A stretch of 64,000 nt of DNA from Biformimicrobium ophioploci (GCF_030270605.1 NZ_BSYJ01000001.1:1-64000); one strand, 5' to 3'. Counted from the first letter of the stretch, positions 26,005 through 35,968 are shown. The notes: generated from the sequence alone by a model not told the origin. Translations and numbers: made by a program.

Positions 26005-26571
26005 TTAGCGATGCTCAAGCAGGAAAGCCTGCAGCTTTTCATCGGCAAAGACATTGGTGAGTGTCGAGGACAACAACTCATTGATACTGTGCTGGACTTT
26101 GGCAGCACTCGGTGCGACCAGCAGGCGTTCGTCACCACTGCTGCGATAATTACCATTGTAGGTGGCCCCGCCAATGCGCACCTGGACCCGCACCTCGCAC
26201 TCCTTGTCGATATTGCTGGTGTATACCTTGTCCGGGCTGTGATAACCAAGCTTGACCAGTTCGGCGTGCACTTGCACCTGTCCGCTACCAGCCCCCTCGC
26301 TAAATCCCCAGAGTTCGAATCCGCGCGAAAGTTCTTCCTCCAGCGCCTGGCTGACGCTGTTCTTGATGGTCACGGACGAAGTATCGGCATAGACCCCGCC
26401 GAGAGAGCCCAGACTTTTGTCCGCTCGCGCATCCGTGGCACTGACCATGATGGGGCGGCCCATGCCGATGTTTTCCGGCGCCACATTGGCAGACGGCTTG
26501 AGACTGATCTGCAATGGGCTGTTCGCGCAGCCGGCAAGTAGAATGGCGAGTAAGCAGACAAGTTTTTTCAT
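26005..26571 (-). CDS. YajG-family lipoprotein
   Basis: The 188-residue product has a short signal peptide with lipobox LLAGC (Cys15) followed by the conserved SPLQISLKPSANV opening of the YajG family and an alpha/beta domain. It is probably anchored in the outer membrane; the biochemical role of the family is not established. It reads in the same direction as the DUF2333 gene upstream and the GGDEF-EAL gene downstream. Confidence 0.8.
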   Translation of the reverse strand: MKKLVCLLAILLAGCANSPLQISLKPSANVAPENIGMGRPIMVSATDARADKSLGSLGGVYADTSSVTIKNSVSQALEEELSRGFELWGFSEGAGSGQVQVHAELVKLGYHSPDKVYTSNIDKECEVRVQVRIGGATYNGNYRSSGDERLLVAPSAAKVQHSINELLSSTLTNVFADEKLQAFLLEHR

Positions 26572-26604
26572 GTTTCCCCCGGTAAATCTTCAGTAAACAA
26601 AGTT

Positions 26605-27651
26605 TTAACCGCGCGCGAGCAGGTCGCGCAGGTCGATCAGCGCTGCATGCGCACGTGAAATGTAGGATGCCATCACCAGAGAATGGTTCGCCAGCGGGCC
26701 AAAACCGTCGCCGTTGAGGATCACGGGGCTCATTACCGTGTCCTGTGTCGCCTCCAGCTCGCGGATAATCTGGCGCAGCGATACGACAGCATTTTTCTTC
26801 TGCAACACCGTGGCAAAGTCGGTTTCCACGGCCTTCAGCAGGTGCAGCAGCGCCCAGGTGGTGCCGCGAGCCTCAAAGAAGACGTCGTCGATCTCTGTCC
26901 AGGGCGTTTTCACCAGCTGTTCCTGCGGCGCTGCAGTGGACTGGGTGGCATCGGCATCCCCCGCCAGGTCGATATTGATCTGCATCTTGCCAACGCTCGC
27001 GCTGAGTCGCTGGGAAATACTGCCGAGGCGGCTCTCAACCGTGCCGAGCCAGTCGCGCAGGTTGTCCGCACGCGCATAAAACTGCGCGGAGGACTGCTGC
27101 GGGTCTGCCAGGCGTGCGAGGTAATCCTCCAGGTTCTCGATACCCACCCGGTACTCGCCCTCCGCATCCGGGAACAGCCACTTGTGCCGGTCCGTGTTGA
27201 AGCGCGCATCCGCGGTGCGCAGGGCATTGTCCTCTCTGGACTGGGATTGCGAGCGACTGAAGCGATCGCGCATGACCTTGGCAAAGTCACGCACCTGGAT
27301 CAGCACGCCGAATTCCCAGTTCTCCATATTGTCCAGCCACACTCCCGGCGGCGTGCGGTCATTCGACAGGTAGCCGCCCGGCTTGTCGAGCAACGTCTCG
27401 GCAAGCCCGATCAGGGTAGCGGTAGTGGTACTGCCGATCACGACCTGCTGCCCGGAGGCCTCCGCACGCTGAGCAGTGTGTTCGCGCACATCGAACTGCG
27501 CCGGCGTCATGCTCCAGTAGATGCCCAGCAGCGCGGCCAGCAAAAGATAAGCTGCGATACCGGCGAGAAAATAACGGCCAGCGCCGGCATTTACGCGAAG
27601 GTCGCGCCACCATGCCACCATCCGCTGGCGAAGATCAGACAAAGCCGTCAT
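26605..27651 (-). CDS. DUF2333-family inner-membrane protein
   Basis: The 348-residue product has one N-terminal membrane helix (about 27-47) and a large periplasmic helical domain with the conserved GGYLSNDRTPPGVWLDN and NWEFGVLIQVRD segments of DUF2333. No catalytic motif is visible. Family members are conserved in gammaproteobacteria without an assigned role. It lies 26 bases downstream of the copper-chaperone gene. Confidence 0.82.
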   Translation of the reverse strand: MTALSDLRQRMVAWWRDLRVNAGAGRYFLAGIAAYLLLAALLGIYWSMTPAQFDVREHTAQRAEASGQQVVIGSTTTATLIGLAETLLDKPGGYLSNDRTPPGVWLDNMENWEFGVLIQVRDFAKVMRDRFSRSQSQSREDNALRTADARFNTDRHKWLFPDAEGEYRVGIENLEDYLARLADPQQSSAQFYARADNLRDWLGTVESRLGSISQRLSASVGKMQINIDLAGDADATQSTAAPQEQLVKTPWTEIDDVFFEARGTTWALLHLLKAVETDFATVLQKKNAVVSLRQIIRELEATQDTVMSPVILNGDGFGPLANHSLVMASYISRAHAALIDLRDLLARG

Positions 27652-27677
27652 TCAGGACTCCTAGGCAATTCTCAGGC

Positions 27678-28112
27678 TCAGTGGTGGTGATGATGCTTGC
27701 CTGCACCGATTTTTTCTACGGCAAGCGCCACAGTTTGCGACTCTCCGTCTGCAAATTTCAGTACCACATCGAGCGCCTGCCCCGCCTTGAGGGCGGCCCC
27801 CTCAAGCATCAGGTGCAGCCCCCCCGGTGCCATCCGTACAATTCCGGACGCAGGGACAACCAACTGCTTCAGCGCGCGCATCTGCACGCGGCCATCGACC
27901 TCCCGCGTTTCATGGATGGAAACGTCCATGCCCTGCGCCGTCACTTCAACCAGCGTGCGAGCCGCTTCGCAGTCGTTGCGCAGGTGCAGGTAGGCCGCAC
28001 TCATGGACTGCCCGGGTATCGTCTCCCGTGCAAAGCCCGTAACTTCAAGCTCGCAGGCCCACGCTGTACTGCTACCCAGCAGGGCCAGCAGCGCCAATAG
28101 TTTCCTGGTCAT
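27678..28112 (-). CDS. Periplasmic copper chaperone, PCu(A)C family, with C-terminal His tail
   Basis: Binds Cu(I) in the periplasm, often delivering it to cytochrome oxidase. The 144-residue product starts at the ATG at 28112 with a signal peptide (about 1-20, ending STAWA). The copper motif H-x10-M-xn-H-x-M is present: H in SIHETREV, M in RVQMRAL, and H.M in GGLHLML. The extreme C-terminus is KHHHHH, an extra metal-binding tail. The gene sits between two lipoprotein or membrane-protein genes and close to dsbD. Confidence 0.9.
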   Translation of the reverse strand: MTRKLLALLALLGSSTAWACELEVTGFARETIPGQSMSAAYLHLRNDCEAARTLVEVTAQGMDVSIHETREVDGRVQMRALKQLVVPASGIVRMAPGGLHLMLEGAALKAGQALDVVLKFADGESQTVALAVEKIGAGKHHHHH

Positions 28113-28147
28113 ATCCTGTCTCCCCCAAACCCGACCTGCCGCCGGTA

Positions 28148-28867
28148 TTATTGTTGTTGCAACTCGAGTCGCGGCTGCGGCCCGATGCGGATATTTGCCC
28201 TTACCCGGTAACCGGGCACCGCCTTGCGCAGCTGGCTGTAAATCCATCGCCCTTCGGCATCCGAGCGCGTGATGATCTCCACGCGCAGGTTGTTCGCGCG
28301 GATACGTTGCGCGACCAGCCCCAGCTGGGCGGAAAGTGATTCGCTGCGCGCATCGAGGTCCGTGCCGGACAACTCGATAACCATACCACCGCTCCCCGCT
28401 TCTGCGGGAGCGGCCAGCGCCTGCGCGGTACGGCGCTCCTCGTCGAGTCGCCGGCGAACTTCGGCCACCAGCGGGCTATCCCCGATCACCCTGTCCGCGC
28501 GGCCGAGTAGCCACTCCACCCTGCCAAAGTCACGCCGCTTGAGCGCCTCGCGCGCTTTTTCCACATAACGCATGACAATGGTCTGCAGGCCACTGATAGC
28601 ACGCTGGTCGCCCGGGCTCAGGCTCAGCACACGTTGGTAATAGTCGTAAGCGCTGAAGCCCTCGGGCGTTATCAGGTCATCGGCAGCCAGTGCGCGCTCG
28701 GCCCGCCCGAGAAAATACGCGGTAGCGTGGGCGCGCTGCTGCGCGGGTGTCGGCCCGCGGCGCTCAGCGGGTGGCTGTACCTTTACTGGCTGCGGCTGTG
28801 GTGGCTGCGTCTCACAACCACCGAGCAGGGCAGCTACGCAAAGGGCTGTCAGGCGGGTCTTATGCAT
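28148..28867 (-). CDS. Predicted lipoprotein of unknown function
   Basis: The 239-residue product has a lipobox LLGGC (Cys18), a proline/glutamine-rich linker, and a helical TPR-like middle with SAYDYYQRVLSLSPGDQRAISGLQ. A C-terminal alpha/beta region with LRVEIITRSDAEGRWIYSQL resembles part of an OmpA-type fold but lacks the full peptidoglycan-binding signature. It is divergent from dsbD with a 156-base gap. No function is assigned. Confidence 0.68.
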   Translation of the reverse strand: MHKTRLTALCVAALLGGCETQPPQPQPVKVQPPAERRGPTPAQQRAHATAYFLGRAERALAADDLITPEGFSAYDYYQRVLSLSPGDQRAISGLQTIVMRYVEKAREALKRRDFGRVEWLLGRADRVIGDSPLVAEVRRRLDEERRTAQALAAPAEAGSGGMVIELSGTDLDARSESLSAQLGLVAQRIRANNLRVEIITRSDAEGRWIYSQLRKAVPGYRVRANIRIGPQPRLELQQQ

Positions 28868-29023
28868 TTGTTGTCGCCGGTTGGTTCGGGACGCGTGTTT
28901 TCACCGCATTCACCTTTTTCCGTTAAACTCTGGAACCCCAATTGCTGGTGGTCGTCCAAACCAAGAACCATACCGCGAGCACCGGGTCCGATAAAGTCAT
29001 AAAGCCGGCAGTAGACAGACAAT

Positions 29024-30841
29024 ATGATGCACTTCCACGCAGTGAATCCGACAAAACCAACAACAGGCACCGCCTCAGGGCTGCTGATGCTACTGCTGGC
29101 GATTCTGCTTTGCGCACCCCTGGCCCAGGCCCAGTCCCCGGAGCTACCCGGCGAGCAGCCTGCACTGGCGGGACAGACTGGCCTGCCGGGAACCTTGGCG
29201 GGCGAGGCCCTGACACCGCAGCAGGACGAGTTTCTGCGTGTGGACCAGGCCCTGCAGCAGGACTTCCTGTTCGGCGCGGACGGCATCAGCGTCATATTCC
29301 AGATTGCCGAAGGCTACTATCTCTACCGCGAGCAGCTTGCGGTCTACCACCTCGACGACCAGGGCAAGCAGGCCCTGCTGCTGCCACTGCCGACGGGCGA
29401 AGTGGTCTGGGACGATTATTTCGAAAAGGAAACCGAGGTTTACCGACACCAGCTTGAGGTTCCGCTGGCACTGCCCGAAGGCCCCGTTACCGTCGAAGTA
29501 CACTACCAGGGCTGCGCCGACGCAGGCCTCTGCTATCCGCCACAGGTGCGCACCTTCGCGCTGGACCCGGCCACGGGTATCGCCACTGCACTGACCCCGA
29601 AACGCAATACGGCAGGGGCACTGGACGCAACCGCCAGCCGCAACGCTCCGGACCTGGTGCTGCCGCTGGCAATACTGTTTTCCTTTATCGGCGGCCTCAT
29701 CCTCAACCTGATGCCCTGCGTGTTCCCGGTCCTCTCCATCAAGGCACTGGGGCTGGCACAGTCTGCGACCAAACCCGCGACCCGGCACCTGCACGGCTGG
29801 GCCTATACCGCCGGGTGCGTGGCAACTTTCACAGCGATCGCAGCCGTAATGCTGCTGCTGCGCCGCGGCGGGGATGCCGTTGGCTGGGGCTTTCAGCTGC
29901 AGTCACCGGTGCTGGTGGGCGCACTGGCCTACCTGTTCTTCGCCATGGGCCTGTCGCTGTCCGGCCTGACCAACCTCGGCAGCCGCCTGGCCGGCACTGG
30001 CAGCCGCCTCGGTGGCAAGGAGGGCCTGCCGGGCTCCTTCTTTACCGGCGTCCTTGCCACTGTGGTGGCCAGCCCCTGTACCGCGCCTTTTATGGGCTCG
30101 GCACTCGGCTATGCGGTGACCCAGCCTGCACCGGTGGCACTGGCAGTATTCGCGGCGCTGGGGCTCGGTATGGCGGCGCCATTCCTGCTGCTGAGCTACT
30201 CACCGAAACTGGGCGAGAAGCTACCCAAGCCCGGCCCGTGGATGGAAACCCTCAAAAACGCCTTCGCCTTCCCGATGTACCTGACCGCGGTGTGGCTGGT
30301 CTGGGTGCTCGGCCGCCAGGCGGGCAGCGATGCAATCGCCCTGCTGCTCGCCGGCGCCGTGGCGCTGGCATTTGCACTGTGGGCATGGCCCCAGCAGGGC
30401 TGGCGCCCGCTGCGGGGCGGCCTCGCAATCGCCGCCCTCGTCGGCGCAATCGCAATACTGCCACAGCTGAAATCCGGCAATGGAGACAAGAGCAGCTACT
30501 GGGAAACCTATTCGCCGACGAAGCTGGAACAGGCACGCTCTTCCGGCAAGCCCGTACTGATCAACATGACTGCGGCCTGGTGTATCACCTGTCTCGCCAA
30601 CGAGCGCGTGGTGCTCAGCAGCGAAGCCGTGTCACAGCAGATTGAACAGCTCGGGGTGATTGCGCTGAAGGGCGACTGGACCAACGAAGATCCGCAGATT
30701 ACCGAATTGCTGGCCCAGTACGGTCGCACCAGCGTGCCGCTGTACCTGGTGTACCCGGCGGATGGTGGACGGGCGAAGGTCCTACCCCAGATCCTCACGA
30801 TCGCAGGCGTCAATGAGGCGCTGGCCAGCGCCGCAAACTGA
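29024..30841 (+). CDS. dsbD: Thiol:disulfide interchange protein DsbD
   Basis: Carries electrons from cytosolic thioredoxin across the inner membrane to periplasmic substrates. The 605-residue product has a signal peptide (about 12-35), an N-terminal periplasmic domain with the Cys pair in CADAGLCYPP, eight membrane helices with the redox cysteines in LMPCVFPVLS and ASPCTAPFMG, and a C-terminal thioredoxin domain with AAWCITC. It heads the dsbD-aroQ-accBC block known from Pseudomonas (dipZ). Confidence 0.95.
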   Translation: MMHFHAVNPTKPTTGTASGLLMLLLAILLCAPLAQAQSPELPGEQPALAGQTGLPGTLAGEALTPQQDEFLRVDQALQQDFLFGADGISVIFQIAEGYYLYREQLAVYHLDDQGKQALLLPLPTGEVVWDDYFEKETEVYRHQLEVPLALPEGPVTVEVHYQGCADAGLCYPPQVRTFALDPATGIATALTPKRNTAGALDATASRNAPDLVLPLAILFSFIGGLILNLMPCVFPVLSIKALGLAQSATKPATRHLHGWAYTAGCVATFTAIAAVMLLLRRGGDAVGWGFQLQSPVLVGALAYLFFAMGLSLSGLTNLGSRLAGTGSRLGGKEGLPGSFFTGVLATVVASPCTAPFMGSALGYAVTQPAPVALAVFAALGLGMAAPFLLLSYSPKLGEKLPKPGPWMETLKNAFAFPMYLTAVWLVWVLGRQAGSDAIALLLAGAVALAFALWAWPQQGWRPLRGGLAIAALVGAIAILPQLKSGNGDKSSYWETYSPTKLEQARSSGKPVLINMTAAWCITCLANERVVLSSEAVSQQIEQLGVIALKGDWTNEDPQITELLAQYGRTSVPLYLVYPADGGRAKVLPQILTIAGVNEALASAAN

Positions 30842-30848
30842 ACGAAGG

Positions 30849-30867
30849 TGCCGGCCGGAGGCCGGCA
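30849..30867. terminator. Hairpin after dsbD
   Basis: TGCCGGCC (30849-30856) and GGCCGGCA (30860-30867) form a perfect 8-base stem with a GGA loop, starting eight bases after the dsbD stop. No T-run follows. The rest of 30868-31100 shows no gene; it is AT-richer and probably holds the aroQ-accBC promoter, which I cannot place. Confidence 0.45.
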
Positions 30868-31100
30868 GCAGGCCTGCAAACCCGCCAAAAAATCCGACAT
30901 TTCGGCCACTACTGTGACCAGCAAATACCATTCGGTCAGACTCGCTATCCAGCCAAAGTGTTACTGCCGCACAAATGCACCGCAAAGCCCCGCTAAACAC
31001 CGGCTTTTGGTCTAAATTCCGTATATCCATCGTAAATTCGGGCTAAATGCTGCGATATGTCACAAACTGCGGCACTTGCGGTCATCGCCATGGACAGAAG

Positions 31101-31136
31101 GTCAGTTATCCGGCACACTCGCCAGCCATAACTGAC
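31101..31136 (+). other. Leader hairpin upstream of aroQ
   Basis: GTCAGTTAT (31101-31109) and ATAACTGAC (31128-31136) are a perfect 9-base inverted repeat around an 18-base loop with possible inner GGC/GCC pairing. It ends 43 bases before the aroQ ATG. It could be a 5' leader structure or a dimeric-regulator site for the aroQ-accB-accC operon. Confidence 0.4.
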
Positions 31137-31179
31137 AGGCGCCCCGATGCGGGCCCACACCACCGGAGAATCCGCTTTC

Positions 31180-31623
31180 ATGGCCAAGATCCTGCTGCTG
31201 CACGGACCTAACCTGAACCTGCTCGGTTCGCGCGAGCCGGATGTCTACGGCGCAACCACGCTGGCGGATATCAATCGCGCCGCGGAAGCCCAGTGCGCCG
31301 AGCGCGGTTGCGAACTCGCAACCTTCCAGAGCAACAGTGAATCAGACCTGATTGATCGCGTGCACCAGAGCCGCACCGAGGGGGTCGACGCGATCGTGAT
31401 CAACCCGGCAGCATTCACCCATACCAGCGTCGCGCTGCGGGACGCGATCAGCGCAGTCGCGATTCCGATGGTCGAGGTACACCTGTCAAATGTCCACGCC
31501 CGGGAAGCTTTCCGGCGTCACTCATATTTTTCCGATATCGCTGTCGGCGTGATCTGCGGCTTTGGCGCCACCAGTTACACACTGGCGCTGCAGGCGGCCC
31601 TGGATCACATCGCGGCCCATTGA
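31180..31623 (+). CDS. aroQ: 3-dehydroquinate dehydratase, type II
   Basis: Shikimate-pathway enzyme dehydrating 3-dehydroquinate. The 147-residue product starts at the ATG at 31180 (GGAG 11 bases upstream) with [20 protein letters not shown], the type II signature; [27 protein letters not shown] and [17 protein letters not shown] follow, including the catalytic Tyr, Arg and His regions. It leads accB by 29 bases, the aroQ-accB-accC order common in gammaproteobacteria. Confidence 0.95.
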   Translation: MAKILLLHGPNLNLLGSREPDVYGATTLADINRAAEAQCAERGCELATFQSNSESDLIDRVHQSRTEGVDAIVINPAAFTHTSVALRDAISAVAIPMVEVHLSNVHAREAFRRHSYFSDIAVGVICGFGATSYTLALQAALDHIAAH

Positions 31624-31652
31624 ATCCCAAATATACGAGCGAGAAATAAACT

Positions 31653-32117
31653 ATGGATATCCGCAAAATTAAGAAACTGATTGAGCTGCTCGAAGAATCG
31701 GATATCGGCGAGCTGGAAATCAAGGAAGGTGAGGAATCCGTGCGCATCAGCCGCGGTGTCAGCGGCATGCAGTCACAGCCGATGATGGCGCCTATGATGC
31801 AGCAACCGGTCGCAGCGGCACCGGCGCCTGCCGCACCGGCAGCAGCCGAGGCCGAGCAGGCTGACACGGGCCCGGCCACCAGCGGCCACGCGGTGAAGAG
31901 CCCGATGGTGGGCACCTTCTATCGCTCCCCGAGCCCGGGCGCCTCGCCGTTCATCGAAGTTGGCCAGAGCGTCAAGGCCGGTGATGTCATCTGCATCGTT
32001 GAAGCCATGAAGATGATGAACCAGATCGAGGCGGACAAGAGCGGCACGATCGAAGCGATCCTGGCAGAAGACGGCCAGCCGGTCGAATTCGACCAGCCTC
32101 TCGTCACCATCGTCTAA
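31653..32117 (+). CDS. accB: Acetyl-CoA carboxylase biotin carboxyl carrier protein
   Basis: Carries the carboxybiotin arm of acetyl-CoA carboxylase, the first step of fatty acid synthesis. The 154-residue product has an N-terminal helical domain, an Ala/Pro-rich linker (about 55-80), and a biotinyl domain with the thumb region and the biotinylation motif [12 protein letters not shown], where the first Lys is modified. It is followed by accC after 24 bases. Confidence 0.96.
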   Translation: MDIRKIKKLIELLEESDIGELEIKEGEESVRISRGVSGMQSQPMMAPMMQQPVAAAPAPAAPAAAEAEQADTGPATSGHAVKSPMVGTFYRSPSPGASPFIEVGQSVKAGDVICIVEAMKMMNQIEADKSGTIEAILAEDGQPVEFDQPLVTIV

Positions 32118-32141
32118 CCCATCTTTTGGCGAGCGCTGTCC

Positions 32142-33482
32142 ATGTTTGAAAAAATACTTATTGCCAACCGGGGCGAAATTGCCCTGCGTGTCCTGCGCGC
32201 CTGTAAAGAGATGGGAATCCGCACCGTTGCCGTGCATTCCCAGATCGACCGGGACCTGAAACACGTGCGCCTGGCAGACGAGTCGGTGTGCATCGGCCCC
32301 AACCCGTCCCCGCAAAGCTACCTCAACATTCCCGCCCTGATCGCGGCCATGGAAATCACCGATGCCGTGGCCGTACACCCGGGCTACGGCTTCCTGGCGG
32401 AAAACGCCGACTTTGCCGAGCAGGTACAAAAGAGCGGTTTCACCTTTATCGGCCCGGACGCCGACGTTATCCGCCTGATGGGTGACAAGGTTTCCGCGAT
32501 TGCCGCCATGAAGAAAGCCGGCGTACCCACGGTACCGGGTTCCGATGGCCCACTGCCGGAAAACGGCGAGCGTTGCCTGGAGATCGGGCGTAAAGTCGGC
32601 TACCCGGTAATCATCAAGGCCGCTGCCGGCGGTGGCGGACGCGGCATGCGCGTGGTCAACACCGAAGCTGCGCTGCTCAACTCCATCCAGGTCACCAAGG
32701 CGGAAGCCAGGGCCGCATTCGGCGACGATACGGTGTACATGGAGAAATTCCTGCAGAACCCGCGCCACGTTGAGATCCAGGTGATGTCTGACGGCCAGGG
32801 CAGCGCTGTGCACTTCGGTGACCGCGACTGTTCCCTGCAACGTCGTCACCAGAAGGTCCTGGAAGAAGCTCCAGCCCCGGGCATCCCCGATGACGCCAGG
32901 CGCGAGTGCCAGGAAGCCTGTGTGCGCGCCTGTATCGAGATCGGCTACCGCGGTGCGGGTACTTTCGAGTTCCTGTACGAAGACGGCCGCTTCTATTTTA
33001 TCGAGATGAATACCCGTATCCAGGTAGAGCACCCGGTCACCGAGATGATCAGCGGCTTTGACCTGATCAAGGAACAGATCCGTGTCTGCGCCGGCCACAA
33101 GCTGTCGGTGACACAGGAAGACATCAAGTTCCGCGGCCACTCTTTTGAGTGCCGGATCAATGCCGAGGACCCGAACACCTTCCTGCCGTGCCCCGGCCGG
33201 GTAACCAACTTCCATGCCCCGGGCGGCCTGGGCGTGCGGGTCGACTCACACCTGTACAGCGGTTATCTGGTGCCACCGAATTATGACTCCATGATCGCAA
33301 AGGTGATCACCCATGCGGATACGCGCGAGGAAGCGCTGGCGCGCATGCGTGTAGCCCTGTCGGAGCTGGTGATCGACGGCATCAAGACCAACATTCCGCT
33401 GCAGGAAGAGCTGGTTCGTGACAGCGCCTTTATGGAGGGCGGGGTCAACATCCACTATCTTGAGAAAAAGCTGGGGCTCTGA
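32142..33482 (+). CDS. accC: Acetyl-CoA carboxylase biotin carboxylase subunit
   Basis: ATP-dependent carboxylation of the AccB biotin. The 446-residue product shows the family N-terminus [18 protein letters not shown], the glycine-rich ATP loop [23 protein letters not shown] and the catalytic [18 protein letters not shown] segment. It is the last clear gene of the aroQ-accBC operon; a long inverted repeat follows its stop. Confidence 0.97.
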   Translation: MFEKILIANRGEIALRVLRACKEMGIRTVAVHSQIDRDLKHVRLADESVCIGPNPSPQSYLNIPALIAAMEITDAVAVHPGYGFLAENADFAEQVQKSGFTFIGPDADVIRLMGDKVSAIAAMKKAGVPTVPGSDGPLPENGERCLEIGRKVGYPVIIKAAAGGGGRGMRVVNTEAALLNSIQVTKAEARAAFGDDTVYMEKFLQNPRHVEIQVMSDGQGSAVHFGDRDCSLQRRHQKVLEEAPAPGIPDDARRECQEACVRACIEIGYRGAGTFEFLYEDGRFYFIEMNTRIQVEHPVTEMISGFDLIKEQIRVCAGHKLSVTQEDIKFRGHSFECRINAEDPNTFLPCPGRVTNFHAPGGLGVRVDSHLYSGYLVPPNYDSMIAKVITHADTREEALARMRVALSELVIDGIKTNIPLQEELVRDSAFMEGGVNIHYLEKKLGL

Positions 33483-33501
33483 ACCCCCACTGCGGCCTCT
33501 T

Positions 33502-33588
33502 TGGCGCTGTGCGTTGAAAACGCATGAATACTTCCTGTAGCTCCGGCGCGCACTTCCCTGTGCGCGACGGTTTCAAAGCACAGCGCCA
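33502..33588. repeat. Nested inverted repeat after accC
   Basis: An outer 18-base arm (33502-33519, TGGCGCTGTGCGTTGAAA) pairs with 33571-33588 (17 of 18 match). Inside it a perfect 7-base hairpin CGCGCAC/GTGCGCG spans 33547-33566. The 87-base element lies 20 bases after accC and 60 before prmA. Its layout resembles the two elements between crp and trpC, so it may belong to a dispersed intergenic palindromic family, or act as terminator or RNA structure. Confidence 0.6.
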
Positions 33589-33648
33589 GTCCAGCCGCAC
33601 CACTCCCCGCCAGTCGAGTAGAATCCGTACATTTAGGCGAGAATTACC

Positions 33649-34530
33649 ATGCCCTGGCTGCAACTCCGTGTCGACACCAATCGCGATGACGCTGCCCGGA
33701 TCGAGGCAGCCATGCTATTCGCCGGCGCCGTATCCGTCACCCTGCAGGACAATGCCGATCAACCGGTGCTCGAACCCGCGCTTGGCGAAACCCCGCTGTG
33801 GGATGCGACCCGTGTGACCGGCCTGTTCGACGCGGATATCGATACCCGCGTCACCGAAGCCAGGGCAGCCTCCCACCTGTGTGAACCCCTGCCCAACGCC
33901 CGCTGGGAACAGCTCGAGGACAAGGACTGGGAGCGCGAATGGATGGAGCACTACCACCCGATCCAGTGCGGAGAGCGCCTGTGGGTCTGCCCGAGCTGGC
34001 GTGAGCCGCCGGAGGCCGACGGCGTCAACCTGATGCTGGATCCGGGCCTGGCGTTCGGTACCGGCACCCATCCCACCACTTTCCTGTGCCTGGGCTGGCT
34101 CGACGGCGCGCCGCTGGCCGGCAAGACCGTGCTCGATTACGGCTGCGGCTCCGGCATTCTGGGCATCGCCGCCCTGTTGCTGGGTGCAGAGCGCGCCGCC
34201 GGCACCGATATCGACCCGCAGGCCCTGCTCGCCAGCCGCGAGAACCTGCGCCGCAATGGCCTCGCCGAGGACCGCTTCCCGGTGTACCTGCCGCAGGACC
34301 TGCCGCAGGCGGAAAACGACATCGTGGTGGCCAATATCCTCGCAGGCCCGCTGGTGGAACTGGCACCGGACCTGATACGCCAGCTCAAGCCCGGCGGCCG
34401 CCTGTGCCTGTCCGGGATCCTGCAGAGCCAGGCCGAGGCCGTAAAATCCGCTTATCGCAACTGGATCGACTTCGACCCGGACGGCGTGCGGGAGGAATGG
34501 GTCAGGCTGTCCGGCGTGCGCGCGCGCTGA
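33649..34530 (+). CDS. prmA: Ribosomal protein L11 methyltransferase
   Basis: SAM-dependent trimethylation of ribosomal protein L11. The 293-residue product has the N-terminal substrate-recognition domain starting MPWLQLRVDTNRDDAARIE, the linker DPGLAFGTGTHPTTFLCL, and the methyltransferase motif I VLDYGCGSGILGIAAL, with NILAGPLVEL downstream. Position after accC matches Pseudomonas synteny. Confidence 0.96.
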   Translation: MPWLQLRVDTNRDDAARIEAAMLFAGAVSVTLQDNADQPVLEPALGETPLWDATRVTGLFDADIDTRVTEARAASHLCEPLPNARWEQLEDKDWEREWMEHYHPIQCGERLWVCPSWREPPEADGVNLMLDPGLAFGTGTHPTTFLCLGWLDGAPLAGKTVLDYGCGSGILGIAALLLGAERAAGTDIDPQALLASRENLRRNGLAEDRFPVYLPQDLPQAENDIVVANILAGPLVELAPDLIRQLKPGGRLCLSGILQSQAEAVKSAYRNWIDFDPDGVREEWVRLSGVRAR

Positions 34531-34693
34531 GCAGAAGGCTGCACTTCTGAGACAGAGCGCAAACGGTGGCCACAAAAGCCCGCAAATGGTACGCATGGCA
34601 CTTGCTCCGCCAAGCTTTGCGCGCCTAAACTTGGCGGTTATTCAATCCCGCGGGCTGGCCGCGGGGGGCGCCAAGGAAACTCCCTGACCGCAG

Positions 34694-35968
34694 ATGTCGC
34701 AACTTGTAACCCGCTGCCCGCATTGCAGCACCTCCTTCCACATCAGTTCCGAGCAGCTTCAGGCCGCACGCGGCTCGGTTCGCTGTGGCTCCTGCCTGAA
34801 AGTCTTTCGCGCAGATGAAAACCTGCTCGATGAAGACGGCAACCCGCTGCCGCCTGCCCGGGACCAGGCCCAGGAGCAGGTGGATACCAGGCAGCCGGAA
34901 GGTGGCGACATTGAAGGCGATGACGAAGCAATCACGCCCGGCAAGGACAGGGACTTCGACGCCCTGCTCGACGATGACGACTTCCTGATCCATGACGATG
35001 CCGACATCGGTATCGAAGAGGACGAGCCGGAAGCGCGGGACCAAAAGGAAGACGCGGTGTTTTCCGACGCCTTTCCTACCGAAGACGAAACGCCTGCGAA
35101 GGCCAGCAGCGACCTGCTGGAGGAGAACGAGGCACCCCTGATCGAGCTGGGGGATGAGGCGGATACAGACAAGGATGAGGACTGGGCAGAGGCCCTGCTC
35201 GGGGACGGCAGCACCCGCGAGGAAAACCGCTTCGACAGCAACTACGCGGAATCCATGGCCCCGGCCGATGCGGAAGACGCCGCTGCCTTCGACACAGCCG
35301 AAAGCAGCCCGCAGAGCACCTCCGGGGATGCCTCACTGGAGGAGGAACCCGAGGAAGAAGATGTTGAGCCACCCCGGGACGAGGAGTGGATCCGCCGTGC
35401 CAGCGAGAAAATCGAGTCTGGCGGCCGCGGCCACCTGATCTCGGCCATTGAGCCGGCGCCGCTCGAGGTCAACTGGCAGCCAAAGAGGGATCGCCGCTTG
35501 CCGGGCTGGGCCTGGGGCCTGCTGGTGCTGGTGCTTGCCGCCGGCGCCGTGGCACAGGTCGCCTATTTCCGCTTTGACAGCCTCAGCAAGCAGCAACCGT
35601 GGCGCGACCTCTACGCGGCAGCCTGCCCGCACCTCGGCTGCAAGCTGCCCGCGCTGGTGGATCTCAAACAGATCCGCGCTTCCAACCTGGTAGTGCGCAG
35701 CCATCCGCAAATCCAGGACGCCCTGGTGGTGGACGCGGTCATCGTCAACCGCGCGCCTTACGCACAGCCCTTCCCGCACCTGCTGCTGAGTTTTACGGAC
35801 CTGAAGAACCAGCCAGTCGCGGCAAGACGCTTCAGCCAGAAAGAATATCTGCGCGGTGAGCTGGCGGGCAGGCGTAATATGCCAGCCAACCAGCCGGTGC
35901 ACATCGCCCTCGAAATCGCCGACCCCGGCAGCGAAGCGGTCAACTACCGCATGCAGATCAGCCACTGA
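34694..35968 (+). CDS. Zinc-ribbon, acidic-linker, single-pass membrane protein (DUF3426)
   Basis: The 424-residue product begins with an MJ0042-type zinc ribbon (CPHCSTSF at 8-15 and CGSCLKVF at about 32-39). A very acidic disordered region follows (about 45-240, many D/E), then a membrane helix (about 272-292, WAWGLLVLVLAAGAVAQVAYF) and a C-terminal DUF3426 domain (about 300-424) that would lie in the periplasm. Function is unknown. It is conserved between prmA and dusB in Pseudomonas as well. Confidence 0.82.
   Translation: MSQLVTRCPHCSTSFHISSEQLQAARGSVRCGSCLKVFRADENLLDEDGNPLPPARDQAQEQVDTRQPEGGDIEGDDEAITPGKDRDFDALLDDDDFLIHDDADIGIEEDEPEARDQKEDAVFSDAFPTEDETPAKASSDLLEENEAPLIELGDEADTDKDEDWAEALLGDGSTREENRFDSNYAESMAPADAEDAAAFDTAESSPQSTSGDASLEEEPEEEDVEPPRDEEWIRRASEKIESGGRGHLISAIEPAPLEVNWQPKRDRRLPGWAWGLLVLVLAAGAVAQVAYFRFDSLSKQQPWRDLYAAACPHLGCKLPALVDLKQIRASNLVVRSHPQIQDALVVDAVIVNRAPYAQPFPHLLLSFTDLKNQPVAARRFSQKEYLRGELAGRRNMPANQPVHIALEIADPGSEAVNYRMQISH

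Noticed and set aside
31773-33215. 480-codon open frame opposite accB and accC
   Set aside because: Antisense shadow with no family resemblance.
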